Notes under the pieces: model-generated
The model's input: the letters and a program-made list of their open reading frames with translations, nothing else
Told to the model about the DNA's origin: nothing
Database searches by the model: none
NCBI GenBank assembly: GCA_016124895.1
Contig: WGMU01000069.1
Location: 1-60,774 of the forward strand
Direction: 5' to 3'
Source of the DNA: a bacterium
GTDB lineage: Bacteria > Planctomycetota > Planctomycetia > Planctomycetales > Planctomycetaceae
DNA length: 60,774 nucleotides
Part shown: positions 29,040 to 37,421 of the stretch, piece after piece
Layout: each line of letters starts with the position of its first letter
Position numbering within the stretch: position 1 is the stretch's first letter
Position numbers and translations under genes: made by a program

Positions 29040-29108
29040 CAGCTTCTCCGCGGGCAGTGACCCTCGCGGCTGTTCTCACAGCCTGCCGTCAAAAAAGGCG
29101 GAGGGCCA

Positions 29109-29801
29109 TCAGCCATCCGCCAGTTGGTTCCACGCAATTCTTGCCGGGGTTGTCCCGTCCCGCAACCTGACGGAATCCGCACCAAAGGGCACAATTCCCA
29201 GCAGCGGGACATCGATTCGAGCAGCCAACTCCTCAGCGTTCGTCTGCCCGGCAGGCGTCGCCGCAAGCTGGTCACCATCGCTCAGCAGGACGCCGGCAAC
29301 GCGCAGCCCACGATGAGCAGCACATTCCAGGGTCATCAGTGTCTGATTGATCGTGCCCAACCCAAGCCGCGCGACAACGATCAGCGGAAATCCTGTCCAC
29401 GCGGCAAAGTCGGCAATACTGGACGTCGCCGTCAGCGGGCACAGCAAACCACCGACACCTTCGACCAGCAGCAGATCGCTGTGTCCTTCCCAGTCGAGCA
29501 CAGTCTGGCGGCAGCGGTCGTCGTCAACTGACGATCCTTCCTGTGCCGCCGCGACGGGCGGTGCCAGCGGAGCGAGAAACCGCTGTCGACAGATCAGTTC
29601 GCGATTGTCGACTCCGGCGGAGTCAGCAAGCTGCTCGATATCGCTCCAGACCGGCGCACCGTTAATCATCTCCGCACCGCTGCACGCCGGTTTGCAGATA
29701 CCGACGCGAACTCCTTCACCACGTAGTTCACGCGCAATCAGCGCCGTCACGTACGTCTTGCCGACGTCGGTATCCGTGCCGGTGATCAATAGGCCGCGCA
29801 T
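29109..29801 (-). CDS. bioD: Dethiobiotin synthetase
   Basis: 230 residues from the ATG at 29801, which starts directly at the family N-terminus (MRGLLITGTDTDVGKTYVTA). The P-loop GTDTDVGKT is complete. Other family signatures are GICKPACSGAE, RFLAPLAPPVAA and LLVEGVGGLLCPLT. The enzyme closes the ureido ring of 7,8-diaminopelargonate with CO2 and ATP, the penultimate step of biotin synthesis. No other biotin gene is in the window. An upstream start at 29837 adds 12 residues with no support. The 69-bp gap to the next gene may mean shared transcription. Confidence 0.94.
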   Translation of the reverse strand: MRGLLITGTDTDVGKTYVTALIARELRGEGVRVGICKPACSGAEMINGAPVWSDIEQLADSAGVDNRELICRQRFLAPLAPPVAAAQEGSSVDDDRCRQTVLDWEGHSDLLLVEGVGGLLCPLTATSSIADFAAWTGFPLIVVARLGLGTINQTLMTLECAAHRGLRVAGVLLSDGDQLAATPAGQTNAEELAARIDVPLLGIVPFGADSVRLRDGTTPARIAWNQLADG

Positions 29802-29839
29802 TGTCGAGGTGCCTGTCGCAGGTGCGTCTGGCGACACGA

Positions 29840-30613
29840 CTATTCGTCGTCGTCCCGCAGCGAAACCTGCAGCGAACCGAGCATCTTCGTGAGCATCTGC
29901 TCTTTGCTGTTAATGAACAGGACATTGTCGAGCACGATGGCCCGGCTCTCGGTCCGGGCATGCAGAATCAGCCGGCCGGACCGCAGCAACGCGTATTCGA
30001 AAACGTCGTTGATTTCCTTATCGATCCGCAGATTCGGAGCCGGATAGCGTTTCAGATCGCTGAGAAACCCGTGGTGATGCAGCAGTTCGTTCGGTCCGAC
30101 TTCCCAGTAGTCAAACCGGACGGCCACCAGGATTGCCAGATAAAAGACGAACAGAATCGCTGCAAACAGGAAGAAGAACGACGAGTTCGCGAATGGTTTC
30201 AGAGCAGCAATCGCTTTTCCGACAATCGGCAGCAGGTCCGGCTTGAAGTGGAACAGCAAGTACAGCCCCATGATCACCATCGCCACAAAGAAGAACAGTG
30301 TCAGGGATGTCGTGCGCGGAAAGTCGAATGTGAGGACCACCAGATTCAGCGTCATCACGCCCAGGAAGATCAGTGAAAAGGATTCTGACAACGAGGTCTG
30401 CTGATTCCCGTTGATCCACGTCAGAACCCCGCACACGACCGCAGCGATAAACGTCGGATACAGGAAGACCAGCTTCGGATAGGAGATCAGGTAGATCTTC
30501 TTCGGCGCGCCGTGTGCGTGCCTGTGCTCAGCTTCGTGAGGAGCTTCGTGAGGAGCTTCGTGAGGAGCTTCGGTCCCGTGAACAGCTTCCTGCGGAGCGT
30601 TTTCTTCAGACAT
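29840..30613 (-). CDS. Membrane protein with PH-like C-terminal domain and His-rich leader
   Basis: 257 residues. A repetitive N-terminus (APHE units, then HRHAHG) precedes four likely membrane helices at ~45-65, 78-98, 104-124 and 148-170. The C-terminal ~85 residues (YWEVGPNELLHHHGFLSDLKRYPAPNLRIDKEINDVFEYALLR is the region at ~173-215) look like a bacterial PH-type domain, as in YdbT-like membrane proteins. The last residues are acidic. The His/Glu-rich leader could bind metal; this is inference. It stands just upstream of bioD in the same direction. Confidence 0.8.
   Translation of the reverse strand: MSEENAPQEAVHGTEAPHEAPHEAPHEAEHRHAHGAPKKIYLISYPKLVFLYPTFIAAVVCGVLTWINGNQQTSLSESFSLIFLGVMTLNLVVLTFDFPRTTSLTLFFFVAMVIMGLYLLFHFKPDLLPIVGKAIAALKPFANSSFFFLFAAILFVFYLAILVAVRFDYWEVGPNELLHHHGFLSDLKRYPAPNLRIDKEINDVFEYALLRSGRLILHARTESRAIVLDNVLFINSKEQMLTKMLGSLQVSLRDDDE
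30531..30573. repeat. 12-bp coding tandem repeat
   Basis: The unit GCTTCGTGAGGA occurs about 3.5 times in a row near the 5' end of the minus-strand PH-like membrane protein gene. It encodes successive APHE/HEAP units. The copies are identical in DNA, so copy number may change by slippage while keeping frame. Confidence 0.88.
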
Positions 30614-30840
30614 GAATAGTTCCCATCAGAGTCCGTGACTGCCACCCCGGCTCGACGTCGACGCGACAGTCTCACCGCGGGCTATGATTTCGAGTTCGCC
30701 CGCCGGAACAGCGGGCACGACATGTCGAGTTCTGAACGCAACGGCTGAGCATCACAGGAATCGGCGGCGTCGACAACCGAACGTGTGCTGCGAAAACGAC
30801 CGGCCGCAAAACGTCGCGCGGCCACTTCGGTTCAGAAACC

Positions 30841-32142
30841 TCAACCGACCGTTGCCGATTCTGCAGTGACGCCAGACGGCTGCGGCGGTGCGTGTTCCTC
30901 GTCGCGGGTCTTCAGCACAAACGGAGCGGCCGACTGCGAATGATCCGCTCCGCGGTACGCTCCGAAATCGCAGAACAGAAACCGCTTGATCAATCGGTAA
31001 GCGAGGCTCTTTTCCGGAATCTCGTGCCCCGGATTGAACTGCGACGTCCGCACTTCCATCGCCCGCAGTTCGGCCAGAGCTGTCTTACGAGCCGTCGCGT
31101 CCGGGGCGTCGTGCAGGACGACCAGTTCTTCCAGCAGGTCCGGTCGTTCGAGCACGATACAGCCGCGCGTCGTCTCAGCCGCCAGCTTCCGGAAGTCGCT
31201 CAGGAACGGCGAGTTGAACTTCTCATGCAGCGACTTCGACTCGTCCCGGATATTGTCCGTCGCGAACTGAATGATCGGACACGGTTCGATGCCGCCCCAC
31301 GGGTTGATGTGATGACTGATCCCCGTCGCGGCCGGACACAGCGCCCGTCCTTCGCCGTCGAAGTACGCGTCGATGATCGCGATCGGCTTCTTCGCCCGCA
31401 TTTCGACGACGAACTTCCGGATGCGAAGCTGATCTTCCGGCGTCAGACACAGTTCCGGCGACGCGTCCGGTCCCATGGGCCGGTACACGTGAAACCAAGT
31501 GTAAAGCACGCCCATCTCGATCAGACGGTCGAGCCACTCTTCCTTGAGCGTGTCGTCGATGTTCGTGTTGCAGACGCTGGTACAGACGCCCGTGAAGACT
31601 TTGTTGTTCAGGCAGTTCTGAATGCCTTCGATCGTCTTGCTGAGCACGCCGCCACGACCGCGCCGCTCGTCACTGACGATCTCGTTGCCCTCGACACTGA
31701 TCAGCGGAGTCACGTTGCCCAGCCGCCGCAGCGTCTTCGCGACCTCGTCCGTGATGAAGTGTCCGTTCGTGAACACCTGGAAGTAGCAGTCCGGATGCTG
31801 TTCGATGATCTGCAGCAGCTCCGGGTGCATGAACGGCTCGCCGCCGACGATCCCGAAGAAGCTGTTGCCCATTTTCTTCGAGTCGGCGATCAGCCGCCCC
31901 ATCGTCTCGACGTCCAGCTTTTCCTGCTTCGCCGCGACGTCGACCCAGCAACCCTGACAACGCAGATTGCAACTGTTGATCACCGAGACATACAGAAACG
32001 GCGGAAAGAAATCGCCGCGTTTGAGTCGCCGCTTGAATTTGACCACCGACAGCGTCCCCTTGACGCCCATGTTCCAGAGGAATTTCCACAGCAGCCGCTT
32101 GTCGGTTTCCAGCAGCGCACGTTTCGCCATTCGCAGATACAT
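30841..32142 (-). CDS. Radical SAM enzyme
   Basis: 433 residues. The [4Fe-4S]-SAM motif Cx3Cx2C is at C58, C62 and C65 (NSCNLRCQGCWV). The SAM-binding GGEPF follows at ~97-101, and a FTNGHFI strand typical of the barrel core. A C-terminal part with NPWGGIEPCPIIQFA resembles a reduced SPASM-like extension with few Cys. The ~40 residues before the barrel (WKFLWNMGVKGTLSVVKF) are hydrophobic and amphipathic. I cannot assign a substrate; the family includes peptide-, lipid- and cofactor-modifying enzymes. It is separated by ~230 bp from the next minus gene and probably has its own promoter. Confidence 0.9.
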   Translation of the reverse strand: MYLRMAKRALLETDKRLLWKFLWNMGVKGTLSVVKFKRRLKRGDFFPPFLYVSVINSCNLRCQGCWVDVAAKQEKLDVETMGRLIADSKKMGNSFFGIVGGEPFMHPELLQIIEQHPDCYFQVFTNGHFITDEVAKTLRRLGNVTPLISVEGNEIVSDERRGRGGVLSKTIEGIQNCLNNKVFTGVCTSVCNTNIDDTLKEEWLDRLIEMGVLYTWFHVYRPMGPDASPELCLTPEDQLRIRKFVVEMRAKKPIAIIDAYFDGEGRALCPAATGISHHINPWGGIEPCPIIQFATDNIRDESKSLHEKFNSPFLSDFRKLAAETTRGCIVLERPDLLEELVVLHDAPDATARKTALAELRAMEVRTSQFNPGHEIPEKSLAYRLIKRFLFCDFGAYRGADHSQSAAPFVLKTRDEEHAPPQPSGVTAESATVG

Positions 32143-32320
32143 CGCAGATCCCGTCGCGGTCAGAACCGCTCAGCAGGTGAAGCGTCAAACAGGACTGGCC
32201 ATTGTACCTGGGGCCTGCCACATTGAAACTGGAGGACCGGCGAACGTTCGACGTTGTCTCAATCGCACCGATGTTTGGCGCACTGGAAGCTTTGCACACT
32301 GTGGATATCTAATTGCCAAC

Positions 32321-32352
32321 AGTAGGCATCTCAGCGGAGCGAGGTGCCTACT
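32321..32352. repeat. Intergenic 12-bp inverted repeat
   Basis: AGTAGGCATCTC at 32321-32332 pairs with GAGGTGCCTACT at 32341-32352 (one G:T), leaving an 8-nt loop AGCGGAGC. It lies immediately beyond the end of the minus-strand TPR remnant. No T-run follows on either strand, so it looks like one more small palindromic repeat of this genome rather than a terminator. Confidence 0.6.
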
Positions 32353-32720
32353 TTAGTGACCCGACAGCTCAGCCCGTCGTGCCAGCACGGCACCGAAGAT
32401 GGCGATTTCCGCGTCCTCCAGCTCTTCCTTCCGTCGCCAGTATCCGCGCTTCTCGATCAGCCGCCGCGCCTCCCGGAGATCATCCTGTGGCGAACTGTCC
32501 CATGGATAGGGCCGGTTCCCACCGGCCGATTCGTTGCCGCCACCCGCTGAGCCGGACTCGGTCGCAGACTGGCCGGTGGGAACCGGCCCTGTGGATTCAT
32601 CCGACCGGGCATACAGCACGCCAAATAGCCGGGCACGGGTGAGGAGCGTATCCGCATGATAAAGCGGCATCGGCCCCCGCCGAGCAATCTGCAACGTCTC
32701 ATCCAGAACAGGACCAGACC
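32353..32720 (-). pseudogene. C-terminal remnant of an effector-type TPR module
   Basis: Read on the minus strand, this stretch encodes LDETLQIARRGPMPLYHAD, then LLTRARLF, a Gly/Ser-rich insert, and DDLREARRLIEKRGYWRRKEE to a TAA stop. The pattern matches the last TPR units (EIAERGPM..HLADIHLHRARLF, then AR.LIE..GYHRR..E) that end many large STAND/NACHT/TIR-type proteins of planctomycetes and cyanobacteria. Upstream, the open frame continues to 32943 but without family resemblance and antisense to the plus-strand remnant. No start, ribosome site or effector domain is present, so I read it as a leftover 3' end. Confidence 0.65.
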
Positions 32721-32792
32721 GGCGTCTACGATCGCTGGTCGCGAAAGGACTCTGGAACGCAGCGGCCTGGTGAAAAGCCGGAAGTTCCGTAG

Positions 32793-33374
32793 CTCTATGG
32801 ACTCGCTGGTTACCTGCACGGCCATTTTCTGCTGAGCCGAGGTGAGTTCGAAGCTGTGATCCAACGCTGTGAAGAGCCGCTGATGACCGAATGCTGTCGT
32901 GACTATCCGCTGGCCCTGGGGCTGATGCAGGTTCTGCATGCACGGGCGATTGATCTCAGAGACCAATCTTCAGGGCGAGCCGTCAGTCACCAGGCCGTGG
33001 AACTGATGGATGCGGGATTGCAGACCGTACTGGCGACTGGCCAGTACCAGTTCATTGCCAGTGCCTGGCTTGCGCGGGCCGCCCTCAATCGGCGTCGGAC
33101 TGACCTGGATGAGGCAAGGAGGGACCTTGCCTGTGCTGTCGATCTGATCGAATCGTGCGAATTGAAACGTCATCAGATCGAATGGCAATTGGAGAAAGTT
33201 GAACTTCTGGTTACAGAAAGTGAACTGGGTCATAAGCAGAGCGCAGCCTGCCTGCTAGAAGCATCGTTGGAACTTGACGTCGCAAGGCAGCTTCTGCACG
33301 AAGTGGAAGGCTATGAGGCAGGATGGAGACGGTTTCGAGCGCTGAAGAAACAGCTAATGAAGTCTCATAAATAG
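32793..33374 (+). pseudogene. TPR-effector remnant, opposite orientation
   Basis: About 190 codons with TPR-effector resemblance: GYLHGHFLLSRGEFEAV, then YPLALGLMQVLHARAIDLRD, ASAWLARAALNRRRTDLDEA and RRDLACAVDLIESCELKRH. These align in order with the ALG..LLARA.LRR..GDFD.A..DLDEALEIAER..MRLHE ladder of large conflict-type proteins. The resembling frame continues upstream of any start to an in-frame TAG at 32790-32792, so the 5' part is lost. A GTG at 32856 or ATG could still drive a ~170-residue product. It faces away from the minus-strand remnant, which implies two different broken genes or an inversion. Confidence 0.6.
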
Positions 33375-33476
33375 GACATTTCTCAAAAAAAAGAGACGGA
33401 AAACCTAAGAATCTCCTTTTAGATTCGCACTATTCGTAGTACATTCCATGACGGCAGACACGAAAGGAGTATCGCC
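33375..33476 (+). promoter_or_regulatory. AT-rich upstream region of the ROK-like operon
   Basis: A ~100-bp stretch much richer in A/T than its surroundings, with an A8 run flanked by TCTC/GAGA (around 33379-33394) and a small ACTA-TTCG-TAGT palindrome (33430-33441). It ends with GAAAGGAG 8 nt before the ATG at 33477. It is the natural place for the promoter of the three-gene unit; specific -35/-10 boxes cannot be called with confidence. Confidence 0.45.
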
Positions 33477-34448
33477 ATGCTCGATATTGCCCACATTTCC
33501 CTTGCCCGGATACCTGCTCGCACACCACTGCGTGTCCTTTTCCCGGGGCGCCAGGAGTGGCCAGAAAAGTCCCGTGGGTACCTTCGCAGTTCTGGCTCGA
33601 TCGCTGGAAGCTGGCTTGAAAGTCTGGGTAGAAATACACAGGCGTCCGATCTTCCCTGCCGTGACTACCCCGACAGTGTGCTGACCAGGAGGAATCACAT
33701 CAGGCCGTTTGGAGTGGCTGCTCACCACCTGGTTCTAAGTGCACGTAATTGTCTGAATGAATCTGGCTCACAGGTTCGTATCAATGGCCACTGGTATCGT
33801 CGCTCGGGAGATACGCCTGTTTCGGAAGCCTGGCCGGTCCTGCAGGCATCTGTCGCTGGAGGACGCATCGTTCCGTGCTCAGAGGCGGAACAGGACGATG
33901 GAGACATCGTGACCGGAATTCCTCTGGTGCTTCCGGCAGGTCGGACCATTTCGGAAGATTTTCTGCTCGCCAACTGCTCGGATGTTGCACATTCATTCTC
34001 TGTTCATCCGCACGGTATGTTCGGGCCGCCGCCTCCCGCCTGGCAGGAACTCAGTGATGTATTTGTGAACGGAAAAACGACAGGCCTCGAAGATCATCTT
34101 CTCGCGGAACAGTTACGAAAGACCGCAGAAGCCCACCGTGCTGAAACATCTGATCGGCTGCTCCATTCCGTAGCTGCAGCGATGCCCGATGGCAGCCTGT
34201 TGTTTATGGCCGCGACCGGGGGTCTGCTCAGGATCAGCCGGCTGCTTGCCCATTCCTTTCAGGCGACGGCAGCCCTGGTGCTCGAAAACTCCGGGTCGGT
34301 CGGCTGGTCTTATCGAGAACCAGAAGCTCACGAGGAGAAGCTGCTTGTCGGCGCGGCAAACCAGCGGGAGTTGGGCACGGTGTTTCTTGCATTCGATGCC
34401 GGCGGATACGTTGACACGTTTACCCACCCGTTTCTGAAAGCCATCTGA
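33477..34448 (+). CDS. Unknown protein; C-terminal part loosely like NAGPA phosphodiester glycosidases
   Basis: 323 residues; the ATG at 33477 has an excellent AAAGGAG site. No signal peptide or membrane helix. The first ~110 residues are unlike anything I know. The segment 229-305 (LHSVAAAMPDGSLLFMAATG, later RISRLLAHSFQATAALVLENS and NQRELGTVFLAFDAGG) follows the order of the end of NAGPA-type domains, where a 'DG.l.lv..dG' strand, a helix 'l..LL..lGa..AlnLDGGGS' and a final strand occur; but the key DGGGS reads ENSGS here. This is a weak structural guess. The gene opens a three-gene plus-strand unit (66 bp to the next start) of apparently foreign base composition. Confidence 0.7.
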   Translation: MLDIAHISLARIPARTPLRVLFPGRQEWPEKSRGYLRSSGSIAGSWLESLGRNTQASDLPCRDYPDSVLTRRNHIRPFGVAAHHLVLSARNCLNESGSQVRINGHWYRRSGDTPVSEAWPVLQASVAGGRIVPCSEAEQDDGDIVTGIPLVLPAGRTISEDFLLANCSDVAHSFSVHPHGMFGPPPPAWQELSDVFVNGKTTGLEDHLLAEQLRKTAEAHRAETSDRLLHSVAAAMPDGSLLFMAATGGLLRISRLLAHSFQATAALVLENSGSVGWSYREPEAHEEKLLVGAANQRELGTVFLAFDAGGYVDTFTHPFLKAI

Positions 34449-34513
34449 GACTGGACGGCCCATCAATACCCGAATCAGCTCCACAAAAGCCAGGCGACCG
34501 GTCGAGGTTTCCA

Positions 34514-35548
34514 ATGTCTGACACCGACAATGATGCTGAACCGGTCATAGACGCTTCACCTGTGCGCAGCACCGGGGCCGGACGCGTCAGAATGCCGCTC
34601 ACCCTGGATGATCTGCAGTTGCTGCGAAAGTTGCGTCTGCTCATTGAATCAGGCCAGGTTCCGTCGACGATGCGCGAAGTGGCAGACCGACTGGAGATTC
34701 AGCGAACGCTGCTGTATCGGCTGCGGGATCGAGTCAACGAGCAGTTGCAGGGAGAATTTGAATGGATCCAGGATGGGCGTCTGGTGCTGCCGGCGGAAGT
34801 GTTTCGCGTCACGCGACACATGCTGTCCGACGATGGCGAGCTGGCAGGTACCTGCTTTCCGGTCATGTCTGCAGGAACCGCTGCGAGAATGCTGCTGACG
34901 GAGTACATCCTGCGGCGCGATTTGGCAGCGCCCAGGATCGCATATCGCCGCTCAGCGGATGTCGTCTCGTCACTGGCTTCGAGAGAAATCGATCTGGCAT
35001 TGCTGAACCGCATCAATGGGCAGCCGCAGACCGACACTGACAGCGAGACGGTTTCAAATCGGGAGGGCCTTGAGCTGGCTTCCATTTCGCTCCGTCAATG
35101 GGAGGCGGTGTCGGTTCGCCCGTTCGATGACTCTGCGCCGGTGCGTCGCGTGAAATGGGAATTCGGCAGTTTTGCATGGCAACTGGATTTACTTGCCTGC
35201 CCCGAAAGATCGCCGAACGGCCTCGTGCCAGACGCAAGGCAGTCACTGCCATGCTCATCTGTCCCTGCGGACAACCCCATTTGCCTCACAGGTTACGACG
35301 TCGCATTTGAAATGCTCCGACGTCAACTGCGGATCGCCACGACAGTTCCATCGATTTATCTGACGGAGTGTGATCGTCAAAGGTTTCAGATCCGCCCCAC
35401 TCCTGCACGAGTGACCGGGTGTCTGACGGCTGTCTTCCGTCGGGATGACGAACAGCGCTTCAGGGCATGGCTGGATCAGGACACGTGGAATCAATGCGGC
35501 CTGCAATCGGAAGCAGAATCAGCCTCTTCACAATCGGAGATTCCATAA
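34514..35548 (+). CDS. LysR-like sensor/regulator with divergent HTH
   Basis: 344 residues. Residues ~30-95 contain a helix-turn-helix (STMREVADRLEIQRTLLYRL) with a wing-like end. Residues ~112-340 resemble the LysR substrate-binding fold: a first strand and helix (FPVMSAGTAARMLLTEYILR), then the ladder IAYRRSADVVSSLASREIDLALL that matches LysR 'l..g....l...l..gelDlai'. The HTH is not the standard LysR one (no A.RL..SQpalS..I). It is probably the ligand-sensing regulator of the unit. Stop and next start are 12 bp apart (35548/35561), so co-transcription with the permuted ROK gene is very likely. Confidence 0.75.
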   Translation: MSDTDNDAEPVIDASPVRSTGAGRVRMPLTLDDLQLLRKLRLLIESGQVPSTMREVADRLEIQRTLLYRLRDRVNEQLQGEFEWIQDGRLVLPAEVFRVTRHMLSDDGELAGTCFPVMSAGTAARMLLTEYILRRDLAAPRIAYRRSADVVSSLASREIDLALLNRINGQPQTDTDSETVSNREGLELASISLRQWEAVSVRPFDDSAPVRRVKWEFGSFAWQLDLLACPERSPNGLVPDARQSLPCSSVPADNPICLTGYDVAFEMLRRQLRIATTVPSIYLTECDRQRFQIRPTPARVTGCLTAVFRRDDEQRFRAWLDQDTWNQCGLQSEAESASSQSEIP

Positions 35549-35560
35549 CGCTGGCGGCCA

Positions 35561-37417
35561 ATGCTCTTATCAGCAATTCATCAGTCAAGAAGCCGGAAGA
35601 TGACCGAACAGAACAATGTCCCGTTGGCTGACCTTACCACGACAGTCGAATCCCTGTCGCAGATCCGGATGCTGCAGTTGACGATGGGAACGGGCATCGC
35701 CGGAGCCGTCATTGAGAACGGTCGTCCCTGGTCACACCTCTGTGAACCAGGCAAGGTGTGCCTGAATGTTGTTCCACCAGGAGGTTTTCTGTTTCCTCAC
35801 GGCCTGGCCGCGAACAACCAACTCGCCAAAGCCGCACTGGAGCGGGTTGGCCGAAGGCTGCTCGACCTTCCTGATGAGTTGCCGCTTGAAGTTCGGTGGC
35901 TCGCGACCATTGGCAACGACGGCGAGGCTCCACCGGCACTGAAGGGCAGGTTGCCATCGGATGCCAGTCGGCGTTCACGTGAAGTCTTCCGCCTGCTTGG
36001 GCGCGGACTCGGGGACCTGATTGTGACCCTGATGCCACACATTAATTTCGGCGCGGTGGGGCTTGCCGGAGGGCCACTCAAAGGAATGCCCAGCCTGATT
36101 GCTGATGAGATCAGAACTCGATGTGCAAAGTATGGATATGATGTGACGCGAATCGCTCCTGATGTGCCCGTGTTTCTGGTCAACCGGCCCGATGAGCGAC
36201 GACTGGAAGGGCGATTGACGAGCATGTTGAGGAGCATCGCAGAAAATGCGGATGAGTACTCGGCGGACCTGCTCAACGCGATGATCGGATGCGCCGAACA
36301 GGAACTGTTACTGATCGATGACGACGACATACGCGAGACGGTTGGCCGCTACGTTCCGGTTGGTGCCTATCGATTGATCATGGACGAACTTCGTCGCTGC
36401 TTCCCGGACGCCCCTTCGTTTAATGTCGAGTTCGACGGTCGCCCCTTCGCTTCCGTCCCGATTCCAGTCGTCTGGAAAGCTTCGGACGCAGTTAATTCGT
36501 TCCTTGCAAAATATCCGTGCGCGGTCGTCGTCAATCAGGCGATGACGGCCGGGTTTCAGGAGTGCAATTACCTCACCGCCTCAACAATTGCTGCAACCAC
36601 TGCAGCCTTGCCGCTTACGACCGGTCACCGATATGCCTTCGAAGGCACTCCGTACGCAACCGGGCTGGGAGTGATCTCGACGTGCTATTACTCCACCTGG
36701 AAAGGCGTGTGTGCGGCAACTCATCCGATCAGCGGCGACAGCGTGCATCCTTCCGCCAGATCGACAGTTAACGAATCAGAACGTGAAGTCGCGGTTGGAA
36801 TCGACATTGGAGGCAGCAACATCAAGATGGTTGTCCTGATTCGATCAGAGCCTTGTGACCCGTGGATGATCTGCACTCATCAGACTTCAGTACCAACGGC
36901 GTCGACGTCTGTGGTTGAGCCACACGCGGATGCCTCAACACCGCTGCTGACAAGTGCCAGCAACCCGCTGGACGAATTCGCAACAGACACCGTCATTCAA
37001 GCGCCTGATGCGGACATCGACACGGTCGCGACAACACTCGTCAGGCGAATCCAGCGGCTGACTGATCAGGTCGCACCTGGAGTCAGGATTGTCAAAGTCG
37101 GAATCGTCTTCCCTGCCGCCGTGGCTAACGGCGTCGCCGCTGGGGCTACCAGCCGAATTGCTGGATCGTTTGCCGGGCAGACAACCTCAATCATGAATGC
37201 GAACGCAAACCAGCTTCTGAAGCTGGACGTGGTTCCGGCCTTTCAGCGTGCCTGGATGCAGTCTGGCCATAGCGACCGACCGACGTTTCAGCTCGCCAAC
37301 GACGGACCTGCCTCGACATTTGGTTCTTTCAACGCAGTATTTGGACGTCCTGCCGCAATCAGTGCGGTCGCTGAACCCGAAGGCGGTTTCGGAGCGTTTG
37401 GTGTTGCTCAGTTGTGA
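35561..37417 (+). CDS. ROK-family protein with circularly permuted domain order
   Basis: 618 residues. ROK sugar kinases/regulators run from DIGGT (phosphate 1) through NDAN to LGTGIGGGI (phosphate 2) and a final GGGL helix. Here the order is reversed. Residues ~36-205 carry the C-terminal half: TMGTGIAGAVIENGRPW (41-57), the helix FRLLGRGLGDLIVTLMP and VGLAGGPLKGMPSLIADEI. Residues ~410-600 carry the N-terminal half: VGIDIGGSNIKMVVL (412-426), VKVGIVFPAAVANG, and FQLANDGPAST with the catalytic-type Asp581. About 200 residues of unknown type join the halves. The ROK zinc motif (GH..CxCGxxGC) is absent. Start at 35561 or at ATG 35600. Sugar or sugar-like substrate is inferred. Confidence 0.75.
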   Translation: MLLSAIHQSRSRKMTEQNNVPLADLTTTVESLSQIRMLQLTMGTGIAGAVIENGRPWSHLCEPGKVCLNVVPPGGFLFPHGLAANNQLAKAALERVGRRLLDLPDELPLEVRWLATIGNDGEAPPALKGRLPSDASRRSREVFRLLGRGLGDLIVTLMPHINFGAVGLAGGPLKGMPSLIADEIRTRCAKYGYDVTRIAPDVPVFLVNRPDERRLEGRLTSMLRSIAENADEYSADLLNAMIGCAEQELLLIDDDDIRETVGRYVPVGAYRLIMDELRRCFPDAPSFNVEFDGRPFASVPIPVVWKASDAVNSFLAKYPCAVVVNQAMTAGFQECNYLTASTIAATTAALPLTTGHRYAFEGTPYATGLGVISTCYYSTWKGVCAATHPISGDSVHPSARSTVNESEREVAVGIDIGGSNIKMVVLIRSEPCDPWMICTHQTSVPTASTSVVEPHADASTPLLTSASNPLDEFATDTVIQAPDADIDTVATTLVRRIQRLTDQVAPGVRIVKVGIVFPAAVANGVAAGATSRIAGSFAGQTTSIMNANANQLLKLDVVPAFQRAWMQSGHSDRPTFQLANDGPASTFGSFNAVFGRPAAISAVAEPEGGFGAFGVAQL

Positions 37418-37421
37418 GCAA

